Source of the DNA: Parapristionchus giblindavisi
Taxonomy: Eukaryota > Nematoda > Chromadorea > Rhabditida > Diplogasteridae
Assembly (NCBI GenBank): GCA_943737045.1
Contig: CALSFV010000235.1
Span: 868,001 to 932,000, forward strand
Direction: 5' to 3'
Length of the DNA: 64,000 nucleotides
The notes under the pieces are model-generated. The model worked only from the letters and a program-made list of their open reading frames with translations, was not told the origin of the DNA and did no database searches. A program made the position numbers and the translations under genes. Positions 30,802-44,652 of the stretch are shown here, in pieces (position 1 is the stretch's first letter; each line of letters opens with the position of its first letter).

Positions 30802-33343
30802 CAGTATCGGCCAAAAGTCATGGGACGCTTTTTCATTATTTTATAATTTTTGATCCTGGAAAGCAATCAAGCTCATCTTTTGAGTCAATGTAGAGAATTT
30901 ATCAAGGATTATTACCATGATGTGTTGGTGTAATTAACTTAGTTAATTTTTGCGTAGTAATGACGCTACCGAAGTACACTTTTTGGAAAATTCCCATTTC
31001 TTTAGTGAAAAGCCCTGTTCTTCGGGAACACTGTGAGAGTGGAGACCCCCACTAGAGCTGTACAGTCAAACAATCCGGAATGGCTCCGACTCCAATTTCA
31101 AGCTGTGGCAGGGTTGCAACTTTGACTTCCAAAATTTATAACTCGGCTTCTGGATGTGATAGCGACCCGTTCTAAGCGCCAAAATGATGCTAGTGGCGAG
31201 TGATGTTTATCCCGGAATATGGTAGTCATAGCTCGTCATTAGCCCTCAGGGAGTAAAAAAAATTTTTTTGGAAGGACTGATTTTGACACCCTACCGTTCA
31301 GAGGTCAGGTCTCCTAAAATTATGATTTCAGCGCATGCAGCTTTGCAATGCATCATATATGTATTTCCCTTATTTTGGTTAATTTCCGATTCCTTTCAGA
31401 CCCGAAGCAAACTTTATGCTGAGGTCTACTCTCATTATCATTCTTACCTGAAACGCACATAAAGATATTATTATTATATACTCGATGCTTGCTTTTGCTC
31501 TTTCTCTATTACTGCTCTCGCCCCTGGGCCTCTATTGATAAATTCTCTTACAAGGGAAGTACAAGAAATATCTTTTAGACTTTTGAACAAGACTATTTTT
31601 ACTCGATAGGTATAGGCAATATATGGACGGAACCAAGAAATAAGCTGCGACCATGCACTTTCAGATTTTATATAATTATTCAAAGTTTGTGAAAAAATGC
31701 TCATTTTTTGAAGAAAAAACGCACTGTGTAGGGAACAACGAGCGTAGGAAACAAAGCGCTCCTGTGAGAGCTCTAAGAACATGGCAGCGTGGTGTAGTGG
31801 TAGTGTGTACTCTTCTGGATCGGGGCTGTGGTGGTTCGAGTAAACCTATGGACGTTTTTCTTTTGCTCATTTTTAACAGCTTCGGACTTATACTTTCAAT
31901 GGAAAGAAATGGAAAAAAAATTTTGTTAATTTTTTTCTGTTTCAAAACGTTCGTGCATGCTCATGATGACATCTTTTAAGATGTTGTCGTAATCTGTGAG
32001 AGGCCCTGTCCTAACTTTCATTTCATCAAATGCTCGATATGTGATCGTCGATTGTGCTGGAATTGTTTTGTTAACTGCCATTGTTGTTGAAATATTATGT
32101 GACATGTATAATTTTAATACTTGGTTTTGTTGATACATTTCGTAGAAGTTATTAGATGCTAAATAAATTGGAAATAATGAAAAAATGTAATGGAATAGGA
32201 ACAAAATGCACGAACGCACGAACGTTCTGAAAGTGAAAAAAAAAATGAAATTGTAAAAAAAATTTCAACGAACGTACAAGTCCGAAGCTGTTAAAAATGA
32301 GCAAAAGAGGGGGGGGGGTTTACTCGAACCAACAACAGCCCGATCCAGAAGAGTACACACTACGACTACACCACGCTGACATGTTCTCAGTGCTCTTACA
32401 GGAGCTTTGTTTCCTACGCTCCTTGTTCCCTACACAGTGCGTTTTTTCTCCAAAAAATTAGGATTTTTTTCACAAACTTTGATTAATTATATAAAATCTG
32501 AAAGTGCATGGTCGCAGCTAATTTTTTGGTTCCGTCCATATATTGCCTATACCTATCGAGTAAAAATAGTCTTGTTCAAAAGTCTAAAAGATATTTCTTG
32601 TACTTCCCTTGTTAGTTTCAAAGTACCAATACATGTTAGAAATGTTCTCAAAAGTTTTTACACTATTGCTGAACTTTGATCTTTGATCTTTGTATTTTGA
32701 TCTTTACTCGCTACAACCGATTAGACCTCAGCATAACCTATGCTACGGGTCTGAAGGGAATCGGAACCAAACCAAAATAAGGGAAATAAATATATGATAC
32801 ATTGCAAAGCTGCATGCGCTGAAACCATAATTTTAGAAAACCTCTGAACGGTAGGGTGTCAAAATCAGTCCTTCCAAAAAAAGTTTTTTTACTCCCTGAG
32901 GGCTAATGACGAGCTATGACTACCATATTCCGGCATAAACATCACTCGCCACTAGCATCATTTTGGCGCTTAGAACGGGTCGCTATCACATCCAGAAGCC
33001 GAGTTATAAATTTTGGAGGTCAAAGTTGCAACCCTGCCACAGCTTGAAATAGGAGTCGGAGCCATTCCGGATAGTTTGACTGTACAGCTCTAGTGGGGGT
33101 CTCCACTCTCACAGTGTTCCCGAAGAACAGGGCTTTTCACTAAAGAAATGGGAATTTTCCAAAAAGTGTACTTCGGTAGCGTCATCACTACGCATAAATT
33201 AACTAAGTTAATTACAACAACACATCATGGTAATAATCCTTGATAAATTCTCTACATTGACTCAAAAGATGAGCTTGATTGCTTTCCAGGATCAAAAGTT
33301 ATAAAATAATGAAAAAGCATCCCATGACTTTTGGCCGATACTG
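30802..33343. mobile_element. Mariner-like foldback spanning the inner border of arm 2
   Basis: TA followed by CAGTATCGGCCAAAAGTCAT at 30802 and the reverse complement ending 33343 before TA; the whole 2.5 kb is a palindrome centred about 32072. The right 410 bp also belong to arm 2 of the giant repeat. A Harbinger-like foldback (31551-32611) occupies the centre. Confidence 0.88.
31551..32611. mobile_element. Harbinger-like foldback carrying tRNA-like sequence in both arms
   Basis: Ends CAAGGGAAGTACAAGAAATA and its reverse complement, flanked by the 3-bp repeat TTA (31548-31550 and 32612-32614), a PIF/Harbinger-type target. Each arm has a tRNA-like unit: GCGTGGTGTAGTGGTAGTGT with GGTTCGAGTAAACC (31783-31850, plus) and its inverted copy (about 32320-32385). 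Confidence 0.75.
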
Positions 33344-33351
33344 TAATATTA

Positions 33352-33970
33352 TAGTTTGATAATTAAAAATAAAAGTAGGTCCGGAGAAGAGATTAGCACC
33401 TCCGTACTGAATTATCCTTGAATGATCTCCGGACTTCGTGTGCCTTATTTACCTTTCATTTTTATGTTGCATGTTCCTGGAATTATTTTTTTCATATCTC
33501 TTCTGTGTCTCTTCTTCATCTTCTTTCGTGCATTACCCAATATCTGCTCAGCATCGAAGAATTATTTTTATTTATCGTACACCGCAAAGGTGTTTCAACA
33601 TGTACAAAGTGTTCGAGTGCAAGAAAATATGTGAAATCAAAAATTATTAAAAGAGAGGAAGGAACATGGCGATGGGGTTAGGTGGAAGGTGAGAGATCAA
33701 TTGATCACGCCTTCTGCTACAATCAGGAAGAGTTAAGAGGGGAGGAGCCTCTAGTGCGGTGGAGCGGCCGCGAATCCAATTTATATCGTATTGGATCTCT
33801 GAGTGAGCAGGGAGGGAGAGATCAAAGATCATGTCGACAGGGAAGATGGGATGGGAATTACAAATTCGGAACAGCAATGCCTAATTTGTTCGGAAGATCA
33901 GGGAACTCTATTAGGTGACGTTTAATACAAGGGATAGACAATTTCAGGTCACAAATTGTGTGCAATTTAT
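33352..33970 (-). other. SINE-body-like segment and CR1 3' UTR, arm 2 copy
   Basis: Mirror of 13177-13795: SINE-body-like block (33352-33561) then the LINE 3' tail and UTR. Short frames here are identical to those in arm 1 and have no protein features. Confidence 0.7.
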
Positions 33971-35530
33971 TCAAAATTTATTTCGGGATGTTCTATGCGA
34001 GAAGGATTCTTTAAGGTTTGATCTTTTGGACTTAGGAATATGGAGAACAAAAGCATTGTGGCGATGGCTAATAGGTCGATAAGTATAGAAACGGCTGATA
34101 GGAAGGTCAACAGTACAAGCGAAAATTTTGAGTGCTAGAATAACATCGGAAACAATTCGACGAACATAGAGACTAGACAGTTTATATAATGATAGCCTAT
34201 CTAAATACGAAGGGGGCAATATATTCGAACGAGAACAACGACGATAAAGTAAGCGAGTAAATAAGTGTTGGACTTTTTCTAATTTACGGATTCTTCCTTT
34301 TGCAGAAGGGGACCAGACGGGGGAAGCATATTCTAAAATGGGGACAATAAATGATTGATAGGCACGTATATAGGGTTCGGGTAAAGTACAAGTAACACTG
34401 CGAAATAAAAGGTATACAAGAGAAGATGATTTATTACAAATAATCGAAATGTGTGTATCGAAATTGAGTGATGCATCTATGTGGACACCTAGGTCCTTAA
34501 CAGAAGTTGTGGATGGTAGGACAATAGAATTAAGTTGGTACCTATGTTGGGGATTGTTTTTTCCTAGATAAATAACGTTGCATTTGTTTATAGCAACTTC
34601 CAACTGCCATTTTTTGCAGTATTCTATGAAACCCGATAAACCCGACTGAAAATGGGAATGTGAATCAGATGGAGAAATTGGGTCATAAGCAGTGAATAGT
34701 TTGACATCATCAGCAAATAGCCTACAGGAAAGACCAGGGAAGGGAGAAAATACCCGGGGAAGATCAAAAGTGTATAGCAAAAAGAGAAGAGGACCCAAAA
34801 CTGTACCTTGAGGAACACCGGAGATGACCTCTCTCTCACTAGAGAGAGAAGATCCTATACGAACTCTGAAACGTCTATTAGCAAGGTAAGCTGAAAACCA
34901 ATTAAATAAACAATCACGAATGCCAAGAGAACGTAATTTACATAACAACTTGGGATGAGAAACTTTGTCGAAGGCCTTAGCGAGATCAATATAAGCGACA
35001 TCAATACAACGATCACGATCGATATCTTCACGCCATGACTGGGTACAGTCAAGTAATTGGGTAACAGTGGATTTTTTACTAAGGAAGCCATGTTGCTCGG
35101 AAGGAATAATATTGTGGATTTGACACCACCGTATTAACTTTGGTTTGAGAAGCCTTTCCAATATTTTGGAAGGAATAGGAGTCAGGCTAATAGGGCGAAA
35201 ATGGGAGACTAAGGAGGGGTTAGAAACTTTAGGGATGGGAATGACTATAGAGGATTTCCAAAGGGATGGGATATCACCGAGCATGAGACTGTAATTAAAT
35301 ATGTGAGCAAGAGGTTCAGAGAGGGAGGCGAAACAATTCTTGAAAATAATGGAAGGAATATTATCGGAAGGAATAGAACAAGAAGTGGAGACTCGTTTGA
35401 GAAGGGGGGAAATGTCTTGAGGCAGAACAACTGAAACACGTAAGGTGGAGGAAATAGTGGAGGATGGTGAAGGCATGGTACCATCGTCACGAGTGAATAC
35501 GGAAGTGAAAAAAGAATCTGAAACCAACAT
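33971..35530 (-). CDS. CR1-like LINE reverse transcriptase (5'-truncated ORF2), copy in arm 2
   Basis: Mirror of the frame at 11617-13176 with the same RT blocks (AKAFDKVSHPKLL, GVPQGTVLGPLLF, LFADDVKLF). One residue differs (SSEREVISG here, SSERVVISG in arm 1). It is the same insertion event duplicated with the arm, not an independent transposition, because both flanks are also mirrored. Confidence 0.92.
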   Translation of the reverse strand: MLVSDSFFTSVFTRDDGTMPSPSSTISSTLRVSVVLPQDISPLLKRVSTSCSIPSDNIPSIIFKNCFASLSEPLAHIFNYSLMLGDIPSLWKSSIVIPIPKVSNPSLVSHFRPISLTPIPSKILERLLKPKLIRWCQIHNIIPSEQHGFLSKKSTVTQLLDCTQSWREDIDRDRCIDVAYIDLAKAFDKVSHPKLLCKLRSLGIRDCLFNWFSAYLANRRFRVRIGSSLSSEREVISGVPQGTVLGPLLFLLYTFDLPRVFSPFPGLSCRLFADDVKLFTAYDPISPSDSHSHFQSGLSGFIEYCKKWQLEVAINKCNVIYLGKNNPQHRYQLNSIVLPSTTSVKDLGVHIDASLNFDTHISIICNKSSSLVYLLFRSVTCTLPEPYIRAYQSFIVPILEYASPVWSPSAKGRIRKLEKVQHLFTRLLYRRCSRSNILPPSYLDRLSLYKLSSLYVRRIVSDVILALKIFACTVDLPISRFYTYRPISHRHNAFVLHIPKSKRSNLKESFSHRTSRNKF

Positions 35531-36610
35531 TGATTACCTCTCATTCATGCGCTGGCCATGTTGTTAAGACACCGGCTCAGTAAGATTCGAAGGTTGTGCC
35601 AGTGACTCCGGACATCGACCTCACCGATTTGCTCAAAATTTGTTTATGGATACCCCCATGGGCCCCCATGACAAAATGGGTATTCGTTTGGGCTGGTTCC
35701 TTGAAACACAGATGTGGCGGGTTATCGAAATTTGAAAACTCGATTTTCACCGAAAAAATGGAGCGACCTAGGACCAATGTTAGTGCCGATTAATTGTAAG
35801 TATAAATAGACAAGAAAAATTGGATATACGACGGTCCAGAGATCCGATCGCAAACTGATTTTTTCACCTCCTCAAAACTAAAATTAATTAAAATTTTAAA
35901 ACAAAAAAGTGCAGTCCAATTTTTGCCTCTTCTTATAGAGCAAAAAATTCCGCGTCGAAGGTGTGAAAAAAAATTTAAAAAATTGAAAAGTACCTATTTT
36001 GAGAAAAATGGACCGGAAGATGACCCGAAAATATTTTTGTTTTCAAAACCCCTCATGTTTGTACTCATATTGAAGAGCTCGTCGAGTGGAACACCTTTCA
36101 TGTTGAACGTTTTGTCTGAAACTCATGTACAAGAGAGTTTCACACGTTTGCCTGCTAATTTTCAGTAAAACGAAAATAAAATATTTTTAAAACAAAAAAG
36201 TGCAGTCCAATTTTTGCCTTATCTCAATCTTGTAGAGCAAAAACAATTCCGCGTCGAATAAGGGAAAAAAATCAAAAAAATCGAAGGACTCCTCTTTTGA
36301 GATAAATGGACCTGAATTTGACCCGAAAAAAATTTTGCTTTCAAAACCCCTTATGTTTGTACTCATTTTAAAGAAATTTTTGAGTAGAACAACTTTCATG
36401 TTGTACATTTCGTATGAAACTTATGTACAAGAGAAATACATGAGTTATATTTATTCACACGGTTTTTCAGACAATTTTGAGTAAAACAATAGTAAACTAT
36501 TTTTTGTGCACAAAATGGTTCCGCCTAAATTGTAGAACTCAAAAATTTATACTTACTTTGCTGTTTCACGAAAAAAAAAGACCCCTATCCTGAAAAATAG
36601 TGCATCGAAA

Positions 36611-36874
36611 GGTACATCGAAAGATAAATGTACAACCCGTTATTCAAGGCACACGAAGTCCTGCGGGTGATCGCTACTAGGCCAGCGATCTTTCAAGGCC
36701 AATTCAGTCCGGAGGGCCTAATCTCTTCTTCGGACCTACTTTACCGCATGACCTAGTCACTACCAATTCCCATTTCGGACGCCTTGGTTGAGCGGAGGCG
36801 GTGAAACGACCGGGAATCGAACCCAGGACAGATGGAATGATGGGGCGCGCCATAGACCACTAAACCACTTTCTG
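36611..36874 (-). mobile_element. tRNA-derived SINE, arm 2 copy
   Basis: Mirror of 10273-10536, with the same direct repeats (reverse complement AGTGCATCGAAA) on both sides. Confidence 0.85.
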
Positions 36875-37377
36875 AGTGCATCGAAAGTGGTCTTAAAAAA
36901 GTTGTCGGATCCTTGCCACGCTGATACTCATTTTAAAGTACTCGTCATTATTCATGTTGGTCGTATTCTATGAAAGTCATTTGTTCTCAAGATACAAGCG
37001 ATCGAAATGAGTTGGATCCAATAAATCTTAATTCGTGTATTTCTTTTGTACATCAGTTTCAGACAAAACGTTCGAGATGAAAGTTGTTCTATTCGACGAG
37101 CTCTTCAATATGAGTACAAACATGAGAGATTTTAAAAGCAAAAATATTTTCAGGTCAACTTCAGGTCCATTTATCTCAAAAGACGGGTTCGATTTTTTTC
37201 CCTTATTCGACGCGGAATTTTTTGCTCTATAAGATAAGGCAAAAATTGGACTGCAGTTTTTCGTTTTAAAATTTAATTAATTTTAGAATGTTTTGAGGAG
37301 GTAAAAAATCAGTTTGCGATCGGATTTCCGGACCGTCGTATAGCCAGTTTTTGTTGTCTTTTTATACTTATAATTAA

Positions 37378-39150
37378 GACACCGGCTCGGTAAGATTCGA
37401 GGGTTGAGCCAGGACATCGACCTCACCGATTTGGCTCAAAAATTTTTTGTGGATACCCCCATGGCCCCTCATCACAAAATGGGTATTTATTTGGGCTGGG
37501 TCCTTGAAACATAAATGTGGCGGGTTATCGAAATTTGAAAACTCGATTTTCACCAAAAAAAAGTGGAGCGACCTAGGTTCAATGTTAGTGTCGATTAATC
37601 ACAAGTATGCCTTGACAACAAAAACTCGCTGTAGGACGGTTCGGATATCCGATCGCAAACTGATTTTTTTACCTACTCAAAACACATTAAAATTAATTAA
37701 AATTTTAAATTACAAAATCGCACAATTATTTTTACCTTATCTTATAGAGCAAAAAATTCCGCGTCGGAAGAGGGTAAAAAATCAAAAATCGATAGACCCC
37801 TATTTTGAGAAAAATGGGCCTGACCATGACTCGAAAATATTTTTGTTTTTAAAACCCCTCATGTTCGTATTCAAATTGAAGAGCTCGTCGAGTAGAACAA
37901 CTTTTATGTTGAACGTTTTGTCTGAAACTCATGTACAAGAGAGTTTCACACGTTTTCCTGCAATTTTGAGGAAAACGAAAATAAAATATTTTTAAAACAA
38001 AAAAGCGCAGTCCAATTTTTACCTCATCTTATAGAGCAAAAAATTCCGCGTCGAATGAGGGTAAAAAATCAAAAATCGATAGACCCCTATTTTGAGAAAA
38101 ATGGGCCTGACCATGACTCGAAAATATTTTTGTTTTCAAACCCCCTCATGTTTGTTCTCATATTGAAGATCTTTTTGAGTAGAACAACTTTTGCGTTGGA
38201 CATTTTGTCTGAAACTCATGTACAAGAAAGATACACACGATTTTGCAAAAAAAATATTTTTATTTAGCTTAACTCAAAATTGGTCACATAATCGTGTGTA
38301 TCTTTCTTGTACATGAGTTTCAGACAAAATGTCCAACGCGAAAGTTGTTCTACTCAAAAAGATCTTCAATATGATTTCAAACATGAGGGGTTTTAAAAAT
38401 AAAAATATTTTCGAGTCATGGTCAGGCCCATTTTTCTCAAAATAGGGGTCTATCGATTTTTGATTTTTTACACTCATTCGACGCGGAATTTTTTGCTCTA
38501 TAAGATAAGGTAAAAATTGGACTGCGCTTTTTTGTTTTAAAATATTTTATTTTCGTTTTCCTCAAAATTGCAGGAAAACGTGTGAAACTCTCTTGAACAT
38601 GAGTTTCAGACAAAACGTTCAACATAAAAGTTGTTCTACTCAAAAAGATCTTCAATATGATTTCAAACATGAGGGGTTTTAAAAATAAAAATATTTTCGA
38701 GTCATGGTCAGGCCCATTTTTCTCAAAATAGGGGTCTATCGATTTTTAGTTTTTAATCCTCTTCCGACGCGGAATATTTTGCTCTATAAGATAAGGTAAA
38801 AATAATTATGCGATTTAGTAATTTAAAATTTTAATTAATTTTAATGTGTTTTGAGGAGGTAAAAAAATCAGTTTGCGATCGGATATCCGAACCGTCCTAT
38901 AGCGAGTTTTTGTTGTCTAGGCACACTTGTAATTAATCGACACTAACATTGAACCTAGGTCGCTCCACTTTTTTTGGTGAAAATCGAGTTTTCAAATTTC
39001 GAGAACCCGCCACATTTATGTTTCAAGAACCCAGCCCAAATGAATACCCATTTTGTGATGAGGGGCCATGGGGGTATCCACAAAAAAATTTTGAGCCAAA
39101 TCGGTGAGGTCGATGTCCGGCACTACCGGGAGTCTTACTGAGCCGGTGTC
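37378..39150. mobile_element. TTAA foldback (nested), arm 2 copy
   Basis: Mirror of 7997-9769 with the same GACACCGGCTC ends and TTAA borders. Its outer part starts the tandem duplication unit at 37521. Confidence 0.88.
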
Positions 39151-39374
39151 TTAATCGACACTAACATTGGTCCTAGGTCGCTCCATTTTTTTTCGGTGAA
39201 AATCGAGTTTTCAAATTTCGTTAACCCGCCACATCTGTGTTTCAAGGAACCAGCCCAAACGAATACCCATTTTGTCATGGGGGCCCATGGGGGTATCCAT
39301 AAAAAATTTTTGAGCAAATCGGTGAGGTCGATGTCCGGCACTTCCTGGAATCTCACTGAGCCGATTTCTTAATA

Positions 39375-40987
39375 CAGTACCGTCCAAAAGTATACCAAAA
39401 AGTACATTATATATCGTTGTAAAACTATTACACGTCCTCTTGGGAGCAAGAGTCTACCGATATCCGAGCGAGAATTCAATCGTCGTTGACGTCAGATGGC
39501 ACTGTCCGCAATCATCCTCTCAAAGTATTTCCGGGTGACTGTTTCGACCATCCACAAGGTCATCATAGCTCCAATCTATGCTCAAACAATTAAGAAGATT
39601 AATGGACGACCTCGCAAGACGACTATGACCTCTGATCGTCTGATTGCCCGCATCCAGAAGGAGAATCCGACGCTCAATGCAACGGACACCAAGCAAGAAA
39701 CGCCGGAATTTCAACAAATTTGGATACCTAAAGCTTCTAAACTTGGCTGAACCGATGTTTGAGGGAAGGAAATGGGTCTCCAGAATATTGACGTACTCGT
39801 CCCTCTTTACAATTCCTTTAGATGGTCGAGGGGACCAACCCCATCTACAGAGAAACAACCCCACAACATCGACGATCTGAATTGGACCCCACAACAATGC
39901 TAGTAGGTCGTATTCTCAGACCAAAACAAGTTTCTGATGATTGGTACGGTGGGTATAGATCATTTTCGTCATCCGGTTAACACTAGAGTTGATGGGAACA
40001 ACCAGCTGCTCACCTTGAAGCTTGAAGGAGTATCGTTGATTTTGTGGGGTTATTTCTCGGCAGTTGGGGTTGGTCCCCTGGACCATGTGAATTGAATTAT
40101 GGGGAAGGAGGACTACACTGATATCTTAGAGACCTATTTCCTTCCCTCAAACGTCTTTTCACTCAAGTTAGAAGCTTCACATATCTCAATTTGGTGAAAT
40201 TCCGCAAGTTCTTGCTTCTCTGGTATTTCAAGACTTAAAGTCTACTTGCAGTTTCACTTTAAGTATACTTGTAAGTCTACTTCAAGTGAAACGTAAGTCT
40301 ACTTAAAGTGTGACGTCACTACGTAAGTCTACTTAAAGTGAGACGCAAGTCCACTTAAAGTGAAAATGTGACGTCACTCACTTGAAGTTTACTTAAAGTA
40401 AACTTTAAGTCTGTGACGTATTTTAAGTAGACTAAGTTTTGAAATACCAGAGTAAGTGTCCATTGCAGTGAGCCTCGAGTTCTCCATCGCGACGCGTGTA
40501 ATAATATGATGAGAAGTCGTGGTCGTCTTGAGAGCTCGTCCATTAGTCCTTATCATTGTTTGGGCACGGATTGGAGTTCTAATGACCTTGGGGATAGTCG
40601 AAACAGACATCTGGAACAGCTGCGACAGGGGGCTGCGGACGGAGCCATCTGACGTTCACGACGAAAGGATTCTAGTACAGATATCGGTGGAATATTGCTC
40701 CCAAGTGGCCGTGACATGGTTTTAAAATGATATAACACACATTGGTAACGAAATGAGTGATAAACTCTGAAGAAAACGAAGAAAACGAAGAAAACGAAAA
40801 TCTCACTTTTGTGACTTTTGATAAATTCGAAATTAATTTTACCGTAAGAGTTCAACCGGGGTGTTTATTTGTGCAAAACACGTAAAAACACTCTCACAAT
40901 AATCCCTGAAAAACTGGACAGGATCGGTTGAGTTTGAAAAAAGTTATGACGAAAAATGTACTTTTGGTATACTTCTGGACGGTACTG
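39375..40987. mobile_element. Tc1-type foldback, arm 2 copy 1
   Basis: Mirror of 6160-7772, with transposase fragment frames (39496-39750 plus; 40389-40610 minus) and the ACTTAAGT MITE at 40217-40452. Confidence 0.85.
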
Positions 40988-41185
40988 TATGTTAAAAAAT
41001 TGGCCGTGAGCAAAGCCCAATTGCATATTCTCCTTTCTCAGCAAGCAGTTGGCAAAATGATGAGAGCATCTCCTTCTCGTAGCTCACTCTCTCTTTCATT
41101 ATTTATCTTTTCTGTTTCGTTCTGTTTAAAATTACCGAAACGACAAGAAAAGCATGGCCAAAACCCCGTTTTACGCACTGTCCCG

Positions 41186-43033
41186 CGGGTTATCGAAATT
41201 TGAAAACTCGATTTTCACCAAAAAAAAGTGGAGCCACCTAGGTTCAATGTTAGTGTCGATTAATCACAAGTATGCCTTGACAACAAAAACTCGCTGTAGG
41301 ACGGTTCGGATATCCGATCGCAAACTGATTTTTTTACCTACTCAAAACACATTAAAATTAATTAAAATTTTAAATTACAAAATCGCACAATTATTTTTAC
41401 CTTATCTTATAGAGCAAAAAATTCCGCGTCGGAAGAGGGTAAAAAATCAAAAATCGATAGACCCCTATTTTGAGAAAAATGGGCCTGACCATGACTCGAA
41501 AATATTTTTGTTTTTAAAACCCCTCATGTTCGTATTCAAATTGAAGAGCTCGTCGAGTAGAACAACTTTTATGTTGAACGTTTTGTCTGAAACTCATGTA
41601 CAAGAGAGTTTCACACGTTTTCCTGCAATTTTGAGGAAAACGAAAATAAAATATTTTTAAAACAAAAAAGCGCAGTCCAATTTTTACCTCATCTTATAGA
41701 GCAAAAAATTCCGCGTCGAATGAGGGTAAAAAATCAAAAATCGATAGACCCCTATTTTGAGAAAAATGGGCCTGACCATGACTCGAAAATATTTTTGTTT
41801 TCAAACCCCCTCATGTTTGTTCTCATATTGAAGATCTTTTTGAGTAGAACAACTTTTGCGTTGGACATTTTGTCTGAAACTCATGTACAAGAAAGATACA
41901 CACGATTTTGCAAAAAAAATATTTTTATTTAGCTTAACTCAAAATTGGTCACATAATCGTGTGTATCTTTCTTGTACATGAGTTTCAGACAAAATGTCCA
42001 ACGCGAAAGTTGTTCTACTCAAAAAGATCTTCAATATGATTTCAAACATGAGGGGTTTTAAAAATAAAAATATTTTCGAGTCATGGTCAGGCCCATTTTT
42101 CTCAAAATAGGGGTCTATCGATTTTTGATTTTTTACACTCATTCGACGCGGAATTTTTTGCTCTATAAGATAAGGTAAAAATTGGACTGCGCTTTTTTGT
42201 TTTAAAATATTTTATTTTCGTTTTCCTCAAAATTGCAGGAAAACGTGTGAAACTCTCTTGAACATGAGTTTCAGACAAAACGTTCAACATAAAAGTTGTT
42301 CTACTCAAAAAGATCTTCAATATGATTTCAAACATGAGGGGTTTTAAAAATAAAAATATTTTCGAGTCATGGTCAGGCCCATTTTTCTCAAAATAGGGGT
42401 CTATCGATTTTTAGTTTTTAATCCTCTTCCGACGCGGAATATTTTGCTCTATAAGATAAGGTAAAAATAATTATGCGATTTAGTAATTTAAAATTTTAAT
42501 TAATTTTAATGTGTTTTGAGGAGGTAAAAAAATCAGTTTGCGATCGGATATCCGAACCGTCCTATAGCGAGTTTTTGTTGTCTAGGCACACTTGTAATTA
42601 ATCGACACTAACATTGAACCTAGGTCGCTCCACTTTTTTTGGTGAAAATCGAGTTTTCAAATTTCGAGAACCCGCCACATTTATGTTTCAAGAACCCAGC
42701 CCAAATGAATACCCATTTTGTGATGAGGGGCCATGGGGGTATCCACAAAAAAATTTTGAGCCAAATCGGTGAGGTCGATGTCCGGCACTACCGGGAGTCT
42801 TACTGAGCCGGTGTCTTAATCGACACTAACATTGGTCCTAGGTCGCTCCATTTTTTTTCGGTGAAAATCGAGTTTTCAAATTTCGTTAACCCGCCACATC
42901 TGTGTTTCAAGGAACCAGCCCAAACGAATACCCATTTTGTCATGGGGGCCCATGGGGGTATCCATAAAAAATTTTTGAGCAAATCGGTGAGGTCGATGTC
43001 CGGCACTTCCTGGAATCTCACTGAGCCGATTTC
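41186..43033. mobile_element. TTAA foldbacks truncated by the tandem duplication junction
   Basis: Second copy of most of the nested TTAA element (to 42815) and the short outer piece (to 43033). The left end is cut at the duplication junction, so this copy has lost one terminus and cannot be a mobile unit. Confidence 0.85.
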
Positions 43034-43039
43034 TTAATA

Positions 43040-44652
43040 CAGTACCGTCCAAAAGTATACCAAAAAGTACATTATATATCGTTGTAAAACTATTACACGT
43101 CCTCTTGGGAGCAAGAGTCTACCGATATCCGAGCGAGAATTCAATCGTCGTTGACGTCAGATGGCACTGTCCGCAATCATCCTCTCAAAGTATTTCCGGG
43201 TGACTGTTTCGACCATCCACAAGGTCATCATAGCTCCAATCTATGCTCAAACAATTAAGAAGATTAATGGACGACCTCGCAAGACGACTATGACCTCTGA
43301 TCGTCTGATTGCCCGCATCCAGAAGGAGAATCCGACGCTCAATGCAACGGACACCAAGCAAGAAACGCCGGAATTTCAACAAATTTGGATACCTAAAGCT
43401 TCTAAACTTGGCTGAACCGATGTTTGAGGGAAGGAAATGGGTCTCCAGAATATTGACGTACTCGTCCCTCTTTACAATTCCTTTAGATGGTCGAGGGGAC
43501 CAACCCCATCTACAGAGAAACAACCCCACAACATCGACGATCTGAATTGGACCCCACAACAATGCTAGTAGGTCGTATTCTCAGACCAAAACAAGTTTCT
43601 GATGATTGGTACGGTGGGTATAGATCATTTTCGTCATCCGGTTAACACTAGATTTGATGGGAACAACCAGCTGCTCACCTTGAAGCTTGAAGGAGTATCG
43701 TTGATTTTGTGGGGTTATTTCTCGGCAGTTGGGGTTGGTCCCCTGGACCATGTGAATTGAATTATGGGGAAGGAGGACTACACTGATATCTTAGAGACCT
43801 ATTTCCTTCCCTCAAACGTCTTTTCACTCAAGTTAGAAGCTTCACATATCTCAATTTGGTGAAATTCCGCAAGTTCTTGCTTCTCTGGTATTTCAAGACT
43901 TAAAGTCTACTTGCAGTTTCACTTTAAGTATACTTGTAAGTCTACTTCAAGTGAAACGTAAGTCTACTTAAAGTGTGACGTCACTACGTAAGTCTACTTA
44001 AAGTGAGACGCAAGTCCACTTAAAGTGAAAATGTGACGTCACTCACTTGAAGTTTACTTAAAGTAAACTTTAAGTCTGTGACGTATTTTAAGTAGACTAA
44101 GTTTTGAAATACCAGAGTAAGTGTCCATTGCAGTGAGCCTCGAGTTCTCCATCGCGACGCGTGTAATAATATGATGAGAAGTCGTGGTCGTCTTGAGAGC
44201 TCGTCCATTAGTCCTTATCATTGTTTGGGCACGGATTGGAGTTCTAATGACCTTGGGGATAGTCGAAACAGACATCTGGAACAGCTGCGACAGGGGGCTG
44301 CGGACGGAGCCATCTGACGTTCACGACGAAAGGATTCTAGTACAGATATCGGTGGAATATTGCTCCCAAGTGGCCGTGACATGGTTTTAAAATGATATAA
44401 CACACATTGGTAACGAAATGAGTGATAAACTCTGAAGAAAACGAAGAAAACGAAGAAAACGAAAATCTCACTTTTGTGACTTTTGATAAATTCGAAATTA
44501 ATTTTACCGTAAGAGTTCAACCGGGGTGTTTATTTGTGCAAAACACGTAAAAACACTCTCACAATAATCCCTGAAAAACTGGACAGGATCGGTTGAGTTT
44601 GAAAAAAGTTATGACGAAAAATGTACTTTTGGTATACTTCTGGACGGTACTG
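43040..44652. mobile_element. Tc1-type foldback, arm 2 copy 2
   Basis: Second tandem-duplication copy of the element, with the ACTTAAGT MITE at 43882-44117. At about 43650 it keeps CTAGATTTGATG as in arm 1, while copy 1 has CTAGAGTTGATG. Confidence 0.85.

Larger units (their letters stand above)
35568..39368. mobile_element. TTAA foldback (outer), arm 2 copy
   Basis: Mirror of 7779-11579, including the nested TTAA element (37378-39150) and the SINE (36611-36874). Only scattered substitutions separate the copies. Confidence 0.85.
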
